A stretch of DNA of 64,000 nt, from assembly GCA_036388675.1 (NCBI GenBank), contig DASVRI010000041.1:1-64000 (forward strand), given 5' to 3'. Of this stretch, positions 26,680 through 34,251 are shown one piece after another. The position numbers were made by a program, and so were the translations under genes. Position 1 is the stretch's first letter, and each line of letters begins with the position of its first letter. The notes below the pieces were generated by a model, which saw only the letters and a list, made by a program, of their open reading frames with translations, was not told the origin of the DNA and searched no databases. This DNA is from DASVUS01 sp036388675. GTDB lineage: Bacteria; Armatimonadota; Abditibacteriia; Abditibacteriales; Abditibacteriaceae.

Positions 26680-27558
26680 TTAGAACTCGAAATTCAGGAC
26701 GGCTTCAAACAGGGCGTCGGCGCGGGTGTAATCAACCAGGTTCCAGAACGGCTTCATCACGACGGCTCGTGTCGTGGCCCCGACGTTTTGTGCGAAACGC
26801 TGCAACGGCGGCGCAATTTGTTCGCGTGGCCCCACCTGCACCACCAGAGTTCTTACACCGGATGTCGCGACATGCGACATCAGATCGAGCGCTTGAAGTT
26901 CGCCGCGCAGCGTTGTGGAAAGCGGCCAGCCATCAAGGTCGTCCATGTCGGCTTCATCGCCTGTCGCGAGTACTCGTTGTGCGGATGCTGCAAAGCCATT
27001 TGCATTAGAGGCCGCGTCCGCTGCCGTATTTTGCGACGCAGCTTTTTGCGCCAGGTCATTTTGCGTCATCATGGCGCGCAGCTTTTTGCGCTGGCTCATC
27101 GCACCGACATACGAGCGCCCATGGAGCACCGGCTCGATTAACACCAAACGCGAGGCGCCGACTTCCGTGGCCATTTGCATTGCCAGCGACGCACCCAGCC
27201 GCAAACCAATCAAAGCGAGCGGAACGCCCGGTGCGCGACGTTGAGCCTCACGACATGCAGCCCGGATGTCATCGCGCCACAAGGCCAGCGTTGCCTGCAC
27301 GAAATCTCCGCTGCTATCGGCTGTGCCGCGATAGCCGAAAGAAAGTGAGGCATCGCCACGCGCACGCAATGCTTCGCATAGCTCCACCAAGGTGCGATGC
27401 GCACTTTTTTCTTCTTCAGCAAACGGCGGGCAAATTATCCAAATCGCGCGCGGTTGAGACGACGGCGCGCGCCACACGCCGAATAAGCGCGCACTGCCGG
27501 GCGACTCAAAAAAGAAAGGCTCGCTTCTGCTGCGAGTACTCGTTGCGGCACTTGACAC
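26680..27558 (-). CDS. Alpha/beta hydrolase-fold protein resembling exosortase-A-associated hydrolase 2
   Basis: 292 residues. Fold markers are IWIICPPFAEEEKSAHRTLVEL, SLSFGYRGTADSSGDF and the elbow LALIGLRLGASLAM (115-127), where Arg120 replaces the nucleophile. That Arg-containing GLRLGA elbow is a hallmark of the exosortase A system-associated hydrolase 2 family. The C-terminal part has a variable Ala/Asn-rich insert. It starts with GTG three bases after the acyl carrier protein gene and precedes hydrolase 1 by one base. It is probably a non-catalytic or atypical partner of hydrolase 1. Confidence 0.75.
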   Translation of the reverse strand: MSSAATSTRSRSEPFFFESPGSARLFGVWRAPSSQPRAIWIICPPFAEEEKSAHRTLVELCEALRARGDASLSFGYRGTADSSGDFVQATLALWRDDIRAACREAQRRAPGVPLALIGLRLGASLAMQMATEVGASRLVLIEPVLHGRSYVGAMSQRKKLRAMMTQNDLAQKAASQNTAADAASNANGFAASAQRVLATGDEADMDDLDGWPLSTTLRGELQALDLMSHVATSGVRTLVVQVGPREQIAPPLQRFAQNVGATTRAVVMKPFWNLVDYTRADALFEAVLNFEF

Positions 27559-27561
27559 GGT

Positions 27562-27819
27562 TTAAGGCTCCACTTTTTCCTGCACGAAGGCCGCGATGGA
27601 GTTCACCGATTTAAAGGTGTCGATTTGGAAATCGACGTCTTCCATCACAACTCCGAACTCGTCTTCAAGGCCGACGACAAGTTCAAACAGCGCAACGGAA
27701 TCAATGCCGTAAGTTTCCATCAGTGGTGCGTCGTCACCGATGTCTTGCGCTTCGACATCAAGAAATAAGCGCTCCACAATCATCTTTTTAATTTTCAGTT
27801 TCAAGTCGGACGAAGCCAT
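27562..27819 (-). CDS. Acyl carrier protein
   Basis: 85 residues. The phosphopantetheine site is the Ser of YGIDSVALFELV (near 40), inside the helix-2 motif of acyl carrier proteins, followed by GLEDEFGVVMEDVDF and FKSVNSIAAFVQEK. GGGAGG lies upstream of the ATG. No fatty-acid synthesis genes surround it. Its neighbours are two exosortase-type hydrolases and glycosyltransferases, so it is likely a specialised carrier for the polysaccharide locus rather than the housekeeping AcpP. Confidence 0.88.
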   Translation of the reverse strand: MASSDLKLKIKKMIVERLFLDVEAQDIGDDAPLMETYGIDSVALFELVVGLEDEFGVVMEDVDFQIDTFKSVNSIAAFVQEKVEP

Positions 27820-27836
27820 TAAAACCTCCCACAAAC

Positions 27837-28616
27837 TCAGCCATAAAGCGCCTGGATGCTCGCGCTTTGCAGCATCGCGTAAATTGCCACGTAAAACGCC
27901 ACGCACCATACAGCGCCAATGGTGTAACCACCCAGAACGTCGGACGGAAAATGCACACCAAGATACACGCGACTTAGACCCGTCAGCAACACAATCGTTA
28001 CAGAGAGCAGAAAGAAAGCGAAGGCTCCAAGCGGCGGAAATAAGCCGGTTTGCGCCACGACAAAGGCCAGAGGCAACCAGAAACAAAACGAAGTTAAGGA
28101 ATGGCCGGATGGAAACGAAGGGTCTTTCAACTTATAGCCGAACGCCTTGCCTTCGCGCGGCGGCCTCTGGCGTTTGAAGTATCGCTTGATAACAAACGAG
28201 AGTAACATGGAACCGGCGTAACAGAGGCCGGGAAAAAGCACCAGCGGCGCCATGCGAAATTGCGCGGAGGTAAACGGTTCAGGGCCGTTTTCCAGCCGCC
28301 AATAGTAGAATGGCACCAGCAGCGAAAAAGTCGAAAGCGACGGCGCCGATGCGAAGTTCGTCCAGAAGCGAAAGAACCATGTGCGCCAAATGCGGTCGGA
28401 TGTCAGGTCGTCGCGCAAGCGATAGCGCAAGCCACCTGCCCAGAAGCGCACGGTTTCGTCGAAATGTGTCACGCGTTCGCGCACTCGACGCTTGGCCGTG
28501 CTAAAAATGAGGATTAGCGCCACAAGGCTAAACAGCCACGCCAGTGCAAAGCGCGGAAATAAAGCCACCAGCACACCGAACAAGTGCAACAAAAAACTGA
28601 GAAATTCAGCGATCAA
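27837..28616 (-). CDS. PAP2-superfamily membrane phosphatase
   Basis: 259 residues with five or six predicted membrane helices. All three PAP2 motifs are visible: KRYFKRQRPPREG (motif 1), PSFPSGHSLTS (motif 2) and GLSRVYLGVHFPSDVLGG (motif 3). Family enzymes dephosphorylate lipid phosphates such as undecaprenyl diphosphate. Next to glycosyltransferases it may recycle or release the lipid carrier. It is second in the operon; the 39-base gap upstream carries a GAGTACTC. Confidence 0.9.
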   Translation of the reverse strand: MIAEFLSFLLHLFGVLVALFPRFALAWLFSLVALILIFSTAKRRVRERVTHFDETVRFWAGGLRYRLRDDLTSDRIWRTWFFRFWTNFASAPSLSTFSLLVPFYYWRLENGPEPFTSAQFRMAPLVLFPGLCYAGSMLLSFVIKRYFKRQRPPREGKAFGYKLKDPSFPSGHSLTSFCFWLPLAFVVAQTGLFPPLGAFAFFLLSVTIVLLTGLSRVYLGVHFPSDVLGGYTIGAVWCVAFYVAIYAMLQSASIQALYG

Positions 28617-28655
28617 GCGGGTAACTCCCGTTTCTAAACGAGTACTCCAAAGCCA

Positions 28656-29522
28656 TCAACGCGGCAGTACTGTGCGCCAATTTATGTCCTGAATGCCGTA
28701 GCGGTCGAGCAGTTTCCAAGCCGACTCTTCTTCATTGGGGCCGCTCTCGGTTTGAAAGTTCTTCGCCCAGCGACGCTTAAAAGTTACACCGTTTTTAGTC
28801 GTGACATACTTGAAGTTGATGTCGGCGCTTTTGCCGGTTGTGGTGTGCTCGAAGTGAAACACTTCCACAGCGGGTAGCGCCCACACCTGCCCGCCCAGTT
28901 CTCGCGCACGGTAGCAGTAATCCAAATCTTCATACTGCACCGGCGAATAGATTTCATCGAGCAAACCGATGCGGTCGCTCCAGCGGCGCGGCATCATCCA
29001 GCAGGCTGAAATGGCGCACTGCACCAGCAACGGCTGCAACAGCGAATCACGTTCGTCGCCGCGCGCGATGTACTGAATGCGACCACGCGCCGATACGCCG
29101 CAGCCGCAACATTCAATCTGGAATGGCGGCCACGGAAAAACCATCTTCGGCGCGACGATGGCACGCTGCTCATCGGCATCCAGAAAATTGCGCAAGTTCT
29201 CGAGCCAATCGCGTTGCGCCACAAGTGTATCGTTATCGAGAAACACGATGTGCTCGCCGCGCGCCATTTGCAGCGCGGTGTTACGTCCCACAATGGCGCC
29301 GGCGTTAGTGTCGAAGCGGTGCAACTGCATTTCGATGCCCGCCTGGTGTGCCGCGTGCGACCATTCTTCGAGTACTCGTAAGGTATCGTCGCGCGAGCCG
29401 TTGTCGATGTTGACCACTTCCAAAGGCCGCGCCGTCGAAAGAAGAATTGACTCCAGGCAAGCGCGCGAATACTCGGCTTTGTCGTGGTGCAAAACGATAA
29501 TCGAGATCATAGTGAGGCGCAT
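28656..29522 (-). CDS. Family 2 glycosyltransferase
   Basis: 288 residues (or 284 from ATG at 29510, MISIIVLHHDKAEYS). The GT-A fold shows EVVNIDNGSRDDTLRVLEEW, the donor-binding HIVFLDNDTLVAQRDWLENL with a DND metal site, ISACWMMPRRW, and VQYEDLDYCYRARELGGQVWALPAVEVFHFEH. This matches GT2 enzymes of the rhamnosyl or polymer-modifying type. It is the first gene of the polysaccharide-type operon; a terminator hairpin at 29609 separates it from the upstream gene. Confidence 0.88.
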   Translation of the reverse strand: MRLTMISIIVLHHDKAEYSRACLESILLSTARPLEVVNIDNGSRDDTLRVLEEWSHAAHQAGIEMQLHRFDTNAGAIVGRNTALQMARGEHIVFLDNDTLVAQRDWLENLRNFLDADEQRAIVAPKMVFPWPPFQIECCGCGVSARGRIQYIARGDERDSLLQPLLVQCAISACWMMPRRWSDRIGLLDEIYSPVQYEDLDYCYRARELGGQVWALPAVEVFHFEHTTTGKSADINFKYVTTKNGVTFKRRWAKNFQTESGPNEEESAWKLLDRYGIQDINWRTVLPR

Positions 29523-29608
29523 CAGCCCAGGTAAAAGCGCTCTTTACCTATAACGCAACAACCTCCAGAGCACAACATGGTAAAGCGTGCGATGGAAAGC
29601 GTGCTGCT

Positions 29609-29672
29609 AAACAAAAAGCCACGCCCTGCGCAGGACGCGAAAAGCGTGGCGCAAGAGCGTGGCTTTTTGTTT
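29609..29672 (-). terminator. Hairpin terminator downstream of the HNH-repeat gene
   Basis: AAACAAAAAGCCACGC (29609-29624) pairs exactly with 29657-29672 across a 32-base loop. On the minus strand the second arm ends in TTTTTGTTT, a good terminator tail. It starts eight bases after the stop codon at 29680. Confidence 0.8.
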
Positions 29673-29679
29673 AGAAACT

Positions 29680-30402
29680 TTAGCGCGATGAAAGCGCTTC
29701 GAGAGAGGACGAGCGCAGCGCCGGAGCAGCGCCGTCATAAACCATCGGCTGTGCCGGCGTGTCGATGTCGCGCGTGAGACCACGCTCCAGCTCTTTGAGA
29801 GCGTTGGGACGACGACCACGGCCACGCGGCGCGGGTTCGATGCCGGCGGCAATCAGTGCGTTGTGCCATGAGCCGAAGTTCTCTTTGCGGCGCGCGGCAC
29901 GGTAAATCCCCGGACACGCGTTTTTGATGTGCGCCCAGCCCAGAGGCTGCCCCAATTCCTGCATTTCCTGAATGGTGCGCAGGATGCGGGCTTTGGTCCA
30001 AACGCGGCTTTCGCGCATGGTTTCGTGGTCAAGCCCGGCAGCGCGAATGGCGCGGCGCCACGAACCGAAGTAGCGATGCGCACATGCCGCAAGGTAAAGG
30101 CTGCGATTCTTTTCCTTGAAGCCCGGATGCAACAAATCTTCGCCGCAGGTGTGGCACTGCTTGATCTGCTGCAAAATCTCTTCACGGCTCCAGCGCTGCT
30201 TGACGCGCTTGATTTCATCATAGCTCAGGCCGGCAGCCTGAACGGCATCGCGCCAGTTGCCGAAGTGACTGCGCGAGCGCGCGGACGAAAACAGCGCACC
30301 ATGAGTTTTCTGGATCGCCGTGGGAGACAAGTCAACCCCTTGCTCGTTCAACTGGCGAATCGTCTCAATCAACCTTTCTTGCGTCCATACACGTCCCGGC
30401 AT
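29680..30402 (-). CDS. Protein with three homing-endonuclease-associated (HNH_repeat) units
   Basis: 240 residues. Three helical units of about 60 residues run in tandem: residues 5-63 (VWTQERLIETIRQLNEQG to FGNWRDAVQAAGL), 70-128 (RWSREEILQQIKQ to FGSWRRAIRAAGL) and 133-190 (VWTKARILRTIQEM to FGSWHNALIAAGI). The W-x3-xIL...FGSWxxAxxAAG pattern matches the HNH-repeat family found beside homing endonucleases, where such units bind DNA. No nuclease domain is present, so it is probably a DNA-binding protein of unknown role. The C-terminal 50 residues are unrelated and polar. Confidence 0.75.
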   Translation of the reverse strand: MPGRVWTQERLIETIRQLNEQGVDLSPTAIQKTHGALFSSARSRSHFGNWRDAVQAAGLSYDEIKRVKQRWSREEILQQIKQCHTCGEDLLHPGFKEKNRSLYLAACAHRYFGSWRRAIRAAGLDHETMRESRVWTKARILRTIQEMQELGQPLGWAHIKNACPGIYRAARRKENFGSWHNALIAAGIEPAPRGRGRRPNALKELERGLTRDIDTPAQPMVYDGAAPALRSSSLEALSSR

Positions 30403-30453
30403 ATCATTCTCCTTGGAACCCGCGTCGTTGAGGTGTGATGTCGTTCTGCAACA

Positions 30454-31101
30454 TTAGTCCGCTACGGGTTCGATCAGCCCATAGCCGCCATCGCGGCGGC
30501 GATATACAACACTGACCTGGTTGTTTTGGGCATCACGAAATACGAAGAACGAATGCCCCAGCAAGCCCATCTGCAGCGCCGCTTCCTGCACCGACATCGG
30601 CTTTAAAGCGAAGCGCTTTACGCGCACAACGTCTTCGTCATTGTCGTCTGTGTCGCCATCATCGTCGGCAGCGCTGCGTCCATTATCGACGAGAGCCGCC
30701 TGGATAGCCGCCGTCGGATTGGTGCTGATGCCGTCCGGTGCGATACCGGCTGCCGGCAGTGATGAATGGATCACCGTTCCGGCCACGTCATCACGGTTAT
30801 CGTGGCGACGCGCCTGGGAAGTCGCTTTCTTCTTGTAACGTCGCAGTTGGCCTTCCAGCTTCTCGACAGCGGCATCAAACGCCTGCCGCAAATTGGCGGC
30901 GCGCTCTTCGCCCCGCGTCAGCATTCCGCCCGAAACAAGCGTGATTTCCGCTGCATAGCGTCCACGTTCGTGAGAGAGGCGCACCACGGCTTCATCGGCC
31001 TTGGGCCACACTCGTTCCAGACTGTCCAGTTTCTCTTCAAAGTGCGTTTGCAGCGCTTCATCAACTTCACAGTTGCGCGCCAGAACATTCAACTTCGCCA
31101 T
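30454..31101 (-). CDS. hpf: Ribosome hibernation-promoting factor, long form
   Basis: 215 residues from ATG at 31101 (MAKLNVLARN); a GTG at 31116 adds five. The N-terminal S30AE domain (about 1-105) binds the 30S subunit. A polar Asp-rich linker of about 55 residues follows, longer than usual. The C-terminal dimerisation domain is clear (VVRVKRFALKPMSVQEAALQM, then GHSFFVFRDAQNNQVSVVYRRRDGGYGLIEP). Long HPF pairs two 70S ribosomes into inactive 100S dimers in stationary phase. Confidence 0.93.
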   Translation of the reverse strand: MAKLNVLARNCEVDEALQTHFEEKLDSLERVWPKADEAVVRLSHERGRYAAEITLVSGGMLTRGEERAANLRQAFDAAVEKLEGQLRRYKKKATSQARRHDNRDDVAGTVIHSSLPAAGIAPDGISTNPTAAIQAALVDNGRSAADDDGDTDDNDEDVVRVKRFALKPMSVQEAALQMGLLGHSFFVFRDAQNNQVSVVYRRRDGGYGLIEPVAD

Positions 31102-31151
31102 GTTTTCAAAACTCACTCTCGCGACGGTTCAGGAGCCACTCCCGTCCGCCA

Positions 31152-31661
31152 CTATTGTTTTATTAATAAACACACTGCATGAACCGCGATGCCTTCTCCC
31201 GCGCCCAGAGCGCCCAGGCCCTCGGCGGTTTTCCCGCGCACGTTCACGCACTCAGTTGTGGTTGCCATAGCCGAGGCGATGCGCTCTCGCATAGCCCCGA
31301 TGTGCGGCGATAATTTCGGTCGTTGCGCAATCACGACGGCATCCACGTTTTCGATCTGCCAACCGGCTTCGAGTACTCGCCGTGAAATTTGATGTAACAA
31401 TTCCCAGCTATCGGCGTCTTTCCAAGCCGTGTCGGTATCGGGAAACATTTGCCCGATGTCGGGTAAACCCGCCGCACCACACAACGCATCGCCAATGGCA
31501 TGCAGCAAGGCATCGCCGTCGGAGTGTCCGAGCAAGCCGCGCTCAAAAGGGACATGTACGCCGCCTAAAATCAGCGGGCGCCCGTCCACCAGGCGATGAC
31601 TGTCGTAACCCACCCCGACCCGCAGTGCGGGACGCATCGCTTCACTCGCCATTGAATCCAA
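31152..31661 (-). CDS. ispF: 2-C-methyl-D-erythritol 2,4-cyclodiphosphate synthase
   Basis: 169 residues (166 from the ATG at 31652). The zinc and substrate motifs are visible: VGVGYDSHRL (near 15-24, the DxH zinc site), GLLGHSDGDALLHAIGDAL and FPDTD. The C-terminal region has VRGKTAEGLGALGAGEGIAVHAVCLL. IspF cyclises the diphosphocytidyl intermediate in the non-mevalonate isoprenoid pathway. ispD lies 0.4 kb upstream on the same strand, separated by a small zinc-ribbon gene, so the two steps are co-located. Confidence 0.95.
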   Translation of the reverse strand: MDSMASEAMRPALRVGVGYDSHRLVDGRPLILGGVHVPFERGLLGHSDGDALLHAIGDALCGAAGLPDIGQMFPDTDTAWKDADSWELLHQISRRVLEAGWQIENVDAVVIAQRPKLSPHIGAMRERIASAMATTTECVNVRGKTAEGLGALGAGEGIAVHAVCLLIKQ

Positions 31662-31804
31662 AACTCACCGTTCTGCGATAAATAGCAAGCGCGCTGCTTA
31701 TCGCGCAAAAGCGTAACACGTCTCTACACCATTGTCAAACATTTGCGGCTTTAATTTGGGCGCGAAACGGTTTTGATGCTGGTTTAAACATTGGCCGGCT
31801 CAGA

Positions 31805-32044
31805 TTAGCGTTCATCTGATGGATTCTTGGGGGCAGCGCGACGACGCAGTTTATCCGGGTCGACAAAGAGGCGTGTGTAGCCGCAAGAGGTGCAGGCGTG
31901 CGCGCGTTCAATGTGTACCAATGAATCGCGCGAGAAGTAGCGCCCGAAGTTCTGGCGAATCAAGGCGGGACGCTCATCGTGCCCCGCCACATCGACTTCG
32001 ATCATCGTGCCGCCGCATTCGCTGCACGGTTTGGCCTCTGTCAT
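31805..32044 (-). CDS. Small zinc-ribbon protein
   Basis: 79 residues with two CxxC pairs: CSECGG near 7-12 and CTSCGY near 51-56, typical of a zinc ribbon. The tail is basic (KLRRRAAPK). It sits two bases after the ispD stop codon on the same strand and upstream of ispF, so it is probably co-transcribed with them. The function is unknown; the ribbon could bind nucleic acid or a protein partner. Confidence 0.75.
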   Translation of the reverse strand: MTEAKPCSECGGTMIEVDVAGHDERPALIRQNFGRYFSRDSLVHIERAHACTSCGYTRLFVDPDKLRRRAAPKNPSDER

Positions 32045-32046
32045 GA

Positions 32047-32913
32047 TTATTCCTCTTGTGCTGTGTGATCTGAACGCGCTTCGGTGCAGTCGCTGCGCAA
32101 CACATTGGCGGCACGCTCCAGATCGGCGGCGTAAGTCACTTTGAAGTTGCGTTCATCTCCGGCCACGAGCGTGACGGGATGACGAGTGTTTTGGGCATGG
32201 TCGCGCAGGCGTTCCACGAGGCTGGCGCAGTCGGTGCCGGAAAAGCCAGTGTGCTGCGCTTCGTCGAAAGCGTGCAGTAAAATGTCGCGGCGAAAAACCT
32301 GCGGCGTCTGCGCCAGCCAGATTTCGCCGCGCGGCAAGGTTTGCGCAACAACCGAATTGCCGCCCGCTCTGCAATCACTGGCCCCGTCGGCGGCTCGCTT
32401 CACCGTGTCACTAACCGGCATCGCCGCAATGGCCGCACCGCTGTGCAACGCCGCCGTCACGACACGCTGCACCACCTGCGGCGAAACCAGCGGGCGCGCG
32501 GCATCGTGCACCAGAATGTAATCGCCGCTGGCGGTGCGCACCGCCGATGCGACCGAATCTTGCCGCGTCGCGCCGCCTTCAACGCAACGCATTTTTACCG
32601 GCGAACTTTTGCCCGGCATACGGCTTTTGCCAGACACACGGGTACCGTGAGAGTCTGCACGTTGCGAGTACTCGGAAGCGGCCTGTGACAGCGCACTGGT
32701 GACGTTTTCGATGAGCGAAAACTCCTCGCTGCGCGCGCTGATGACGACTTCACGCAAGGCCACGCCCTGTGGCAAAGCTTGCGGATGGGTTAGAGCGCGC
32801 AGTGTCCACCACAATAAGGGTTTGCCGCACAGCGGCGCCAACACCTTGTTGCCGTTAAGATTTGCCCTTGCGCCGCATCCCGCCGCCGGAACGATTACTG
32901 AAATCGTCGCCAT
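32047..32913 (-). CDS. ispD: 2-C-methyl-D-erythritol 4-phosphate cytidylyltransferase
   Basis: 288 residues from ATG at 32913 (MATISVIVPAAGCGARA). The nucleotide-binding PAAGxGxR loop and the NKVLAPLCGKPLLWWTL segment are clear. Later motifs are GGATRQDSVASAVRTASGDYILVHDAARPLVSP, AAMPVSDTVKRA, IWLAQTPQVFRRD and FKVTYAADLERA. It couples CTP to MEP in the isoprenoid pathway. There is a variable insert of about 25 residues before GGATRQDS. The gene overlaps the 3' end of the PIN-TRAM gene by 59 bases; an ATG at 32934 would extend the overlap. Confidence 0.93.
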   Translation of the reverse strand: MATISVIVPAAGCGARANLNGNKVLAPLCGKPLLWWTLRALTHPQALPQGVALREVVISARSEEFSLIENVTSALSQAASEYSQRADSHGTRVSGKSRMPGKSSPVKMRCVEGGATRQDSVASAVRTASGDYILVHDAARPLVSPQVVQRVVTAALHSGAAIAAMPVSDTVKRAADGASDCRAGGNSVVAQTLPRGEIWLAQTPQVFRRDILLHAFDEAQHTGFSGTDCASLVERLRDHAQNTRHPVTLVAGDERNFKVTYAADLERAANVLRSDCTEARSDHTAQEE

Positions 32914-34216
32914 TTCTTCCGCCGATATTTCCATTATTGCCGTTGCCGCTATCGAACAAGTCGTCGCCGGCGCCTTTGGGGCCCCTGGGAGCCGGGGCGC
33001 TTTCGCCGCCCCGGAACTCGGCGAAGATCATTTTACCGGCAACGGTTTGAATCACCTGCGTAATGGTGACTTTGCAGGTTTCGCCGACATGCTCGCGCCC
33101 ATCGCCCACAACGACCATGGTGCCGTCTTCCAGATAGCCGACGCCCTGCCCGGCTTCTTTGCCTTCGCGCACAATGGTCAGCGACAATTCTTCGCCCGGC
33201 AGCACCACCGGCTTGAGCGACAGCGCCAACTGGTTCAGGTTGAGTACTCGGATGCCCTGTAACTCGGCCACGCGGTTCAAGTTGAAATCGTTGGTCACGA
33301 TGGCGCCATTCATTTCCTTGGCCAGTGCAACCAGCTTGGAATCTACGGTTTCGATTTTCAGCACTGAAGCGGGAATCTCATTGAGCACTTGCACCAGAGG
33401 CGTTTGCAGCGGCTCGCCGTCGGCCCCTGTCTGGCCATCGCCGCGCGCTACGGTGATGTCACGCATGGCGTTGAGCGCTTCCAGTCCGCGACGACCGCGC
33501 GCACGACGCAGCGAATCTGCCGAGTCGGCGATGTATTGCAACTCGTTCAGCACAAAGTTCGGCACGTAAACCGTGCCCTCGATAAAGCCGCTGCGACACA
33601 GGTCGGCGATGCGGCCATCAATGATGACATTGGTGTCGAGGATCTTGGGCGCGGCTCCGGCGCTTTGCACCGGCTTGGCCTCATCGAGAGCGGGAAACAC
33701 GCGCAGCATTTCCGAGCGCATACCATGCAGCAGCGCCACACCCAACGCCATCGAGACCAGCAACAGGCAGATCTTAATCAACACCATCCACGAGCCGAAT
33801 TCCGGCACGTTGAGCGTGAGCGACACCAGCGCGCCAAACACAACGCCGAGGAGAACACCGATAATTCCGAGTACTCGGTCGGCCACAGAAAGACGATGCA
33901 CTTGCGCCAGCGACATGAGAGCACGGTCGGCCAGCCATGAGCCAATGCGCGCCAGGATGATGATCGAGCCGAGCGTGATCGTAACGATAATCACCCAGCG
34001 TAACGGGCCTTGCACCATCGGGCCGTCGGGCACGCGAATCTCGGTGTAAGAGACGCCCAGTTTCCAACCGATCAACCCACCAGCGATGCCACACAGCACC
34101 GTCATGGTAAGCCATAAAACTCGATTTACATTCATAAATGGAGTCGAAGTGCGACGCTCACCTTCCCGTCTCGCCGCGTTGATCGGCTGCACTGTTCCTG
34201 CTGTGGCTTCTTGCAT
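32855..34216 (-). CDS. PIN-TRAM membrane protein (YacL type)
   Basis: 453 residues. Four hydrophobic helices (about 33-155) form the membrane part. The PIN nuclease domain begins near 190 with ILDTNVIIDGRIADLC and includes FVLNELQYIADSAD and AIVTNDFNLNRVAE with the acidic residues. A TRAM domain follows (GQGVGYLEDGTMVVVGDGREHVGETCKVTITQVI). The last 45 residues are Gly/Asn-rich (GNGNNGNIGGRNGDDF) and end GMRRKGKS. YacL-type proteins are putative RNases tethered to the membrane. The order radA, yacL-like, ispD, ispF is also classic in Gram-positive genomes. Confidence 0.92.
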   Translation of the reverse strand: MQEATAGTVQPINAARREGERRTSTPFMNVNRVLWLTMTVLCGIAGGLIGWKLGVSYTEIRVPDGPMVQGPLRWVIIVTITLGSIIILARIGSWLADRALMSLAQVHRLSVADRVLGIIGVLLGVVFGALVSLTLNVPEFGSWMVLIKICLLLVSMALGVALLHGMRSEMLRVFPALDEAKPVQSAGAAPKILDTNVIIDGRIADLCRSGFIEGTVYVPNFVLNELQYIADSADSLRRARGRRGLEALNAMRDITVARGDGQTGADGEPLQTPLVQVLNEIPASVLKIETVDSKLVALAKEMNGAIVTNDFNLNRVAELQGIRVLNLNQLALSLKPVVLPGEELSLTIVREGKEAGQGVGYLEDGTMVVVGDGREHVGETCKVTITQVIQTVAGKMIFAEFRGGESAPAPRGPKGAGDDLFDSGNGNNGNIGGRNGDDFSNRSGGGMRRKGKS

Positions 34217-34251
34217 ACCAACATCCTTTGATTTTGTTTCATCTTACCTTT

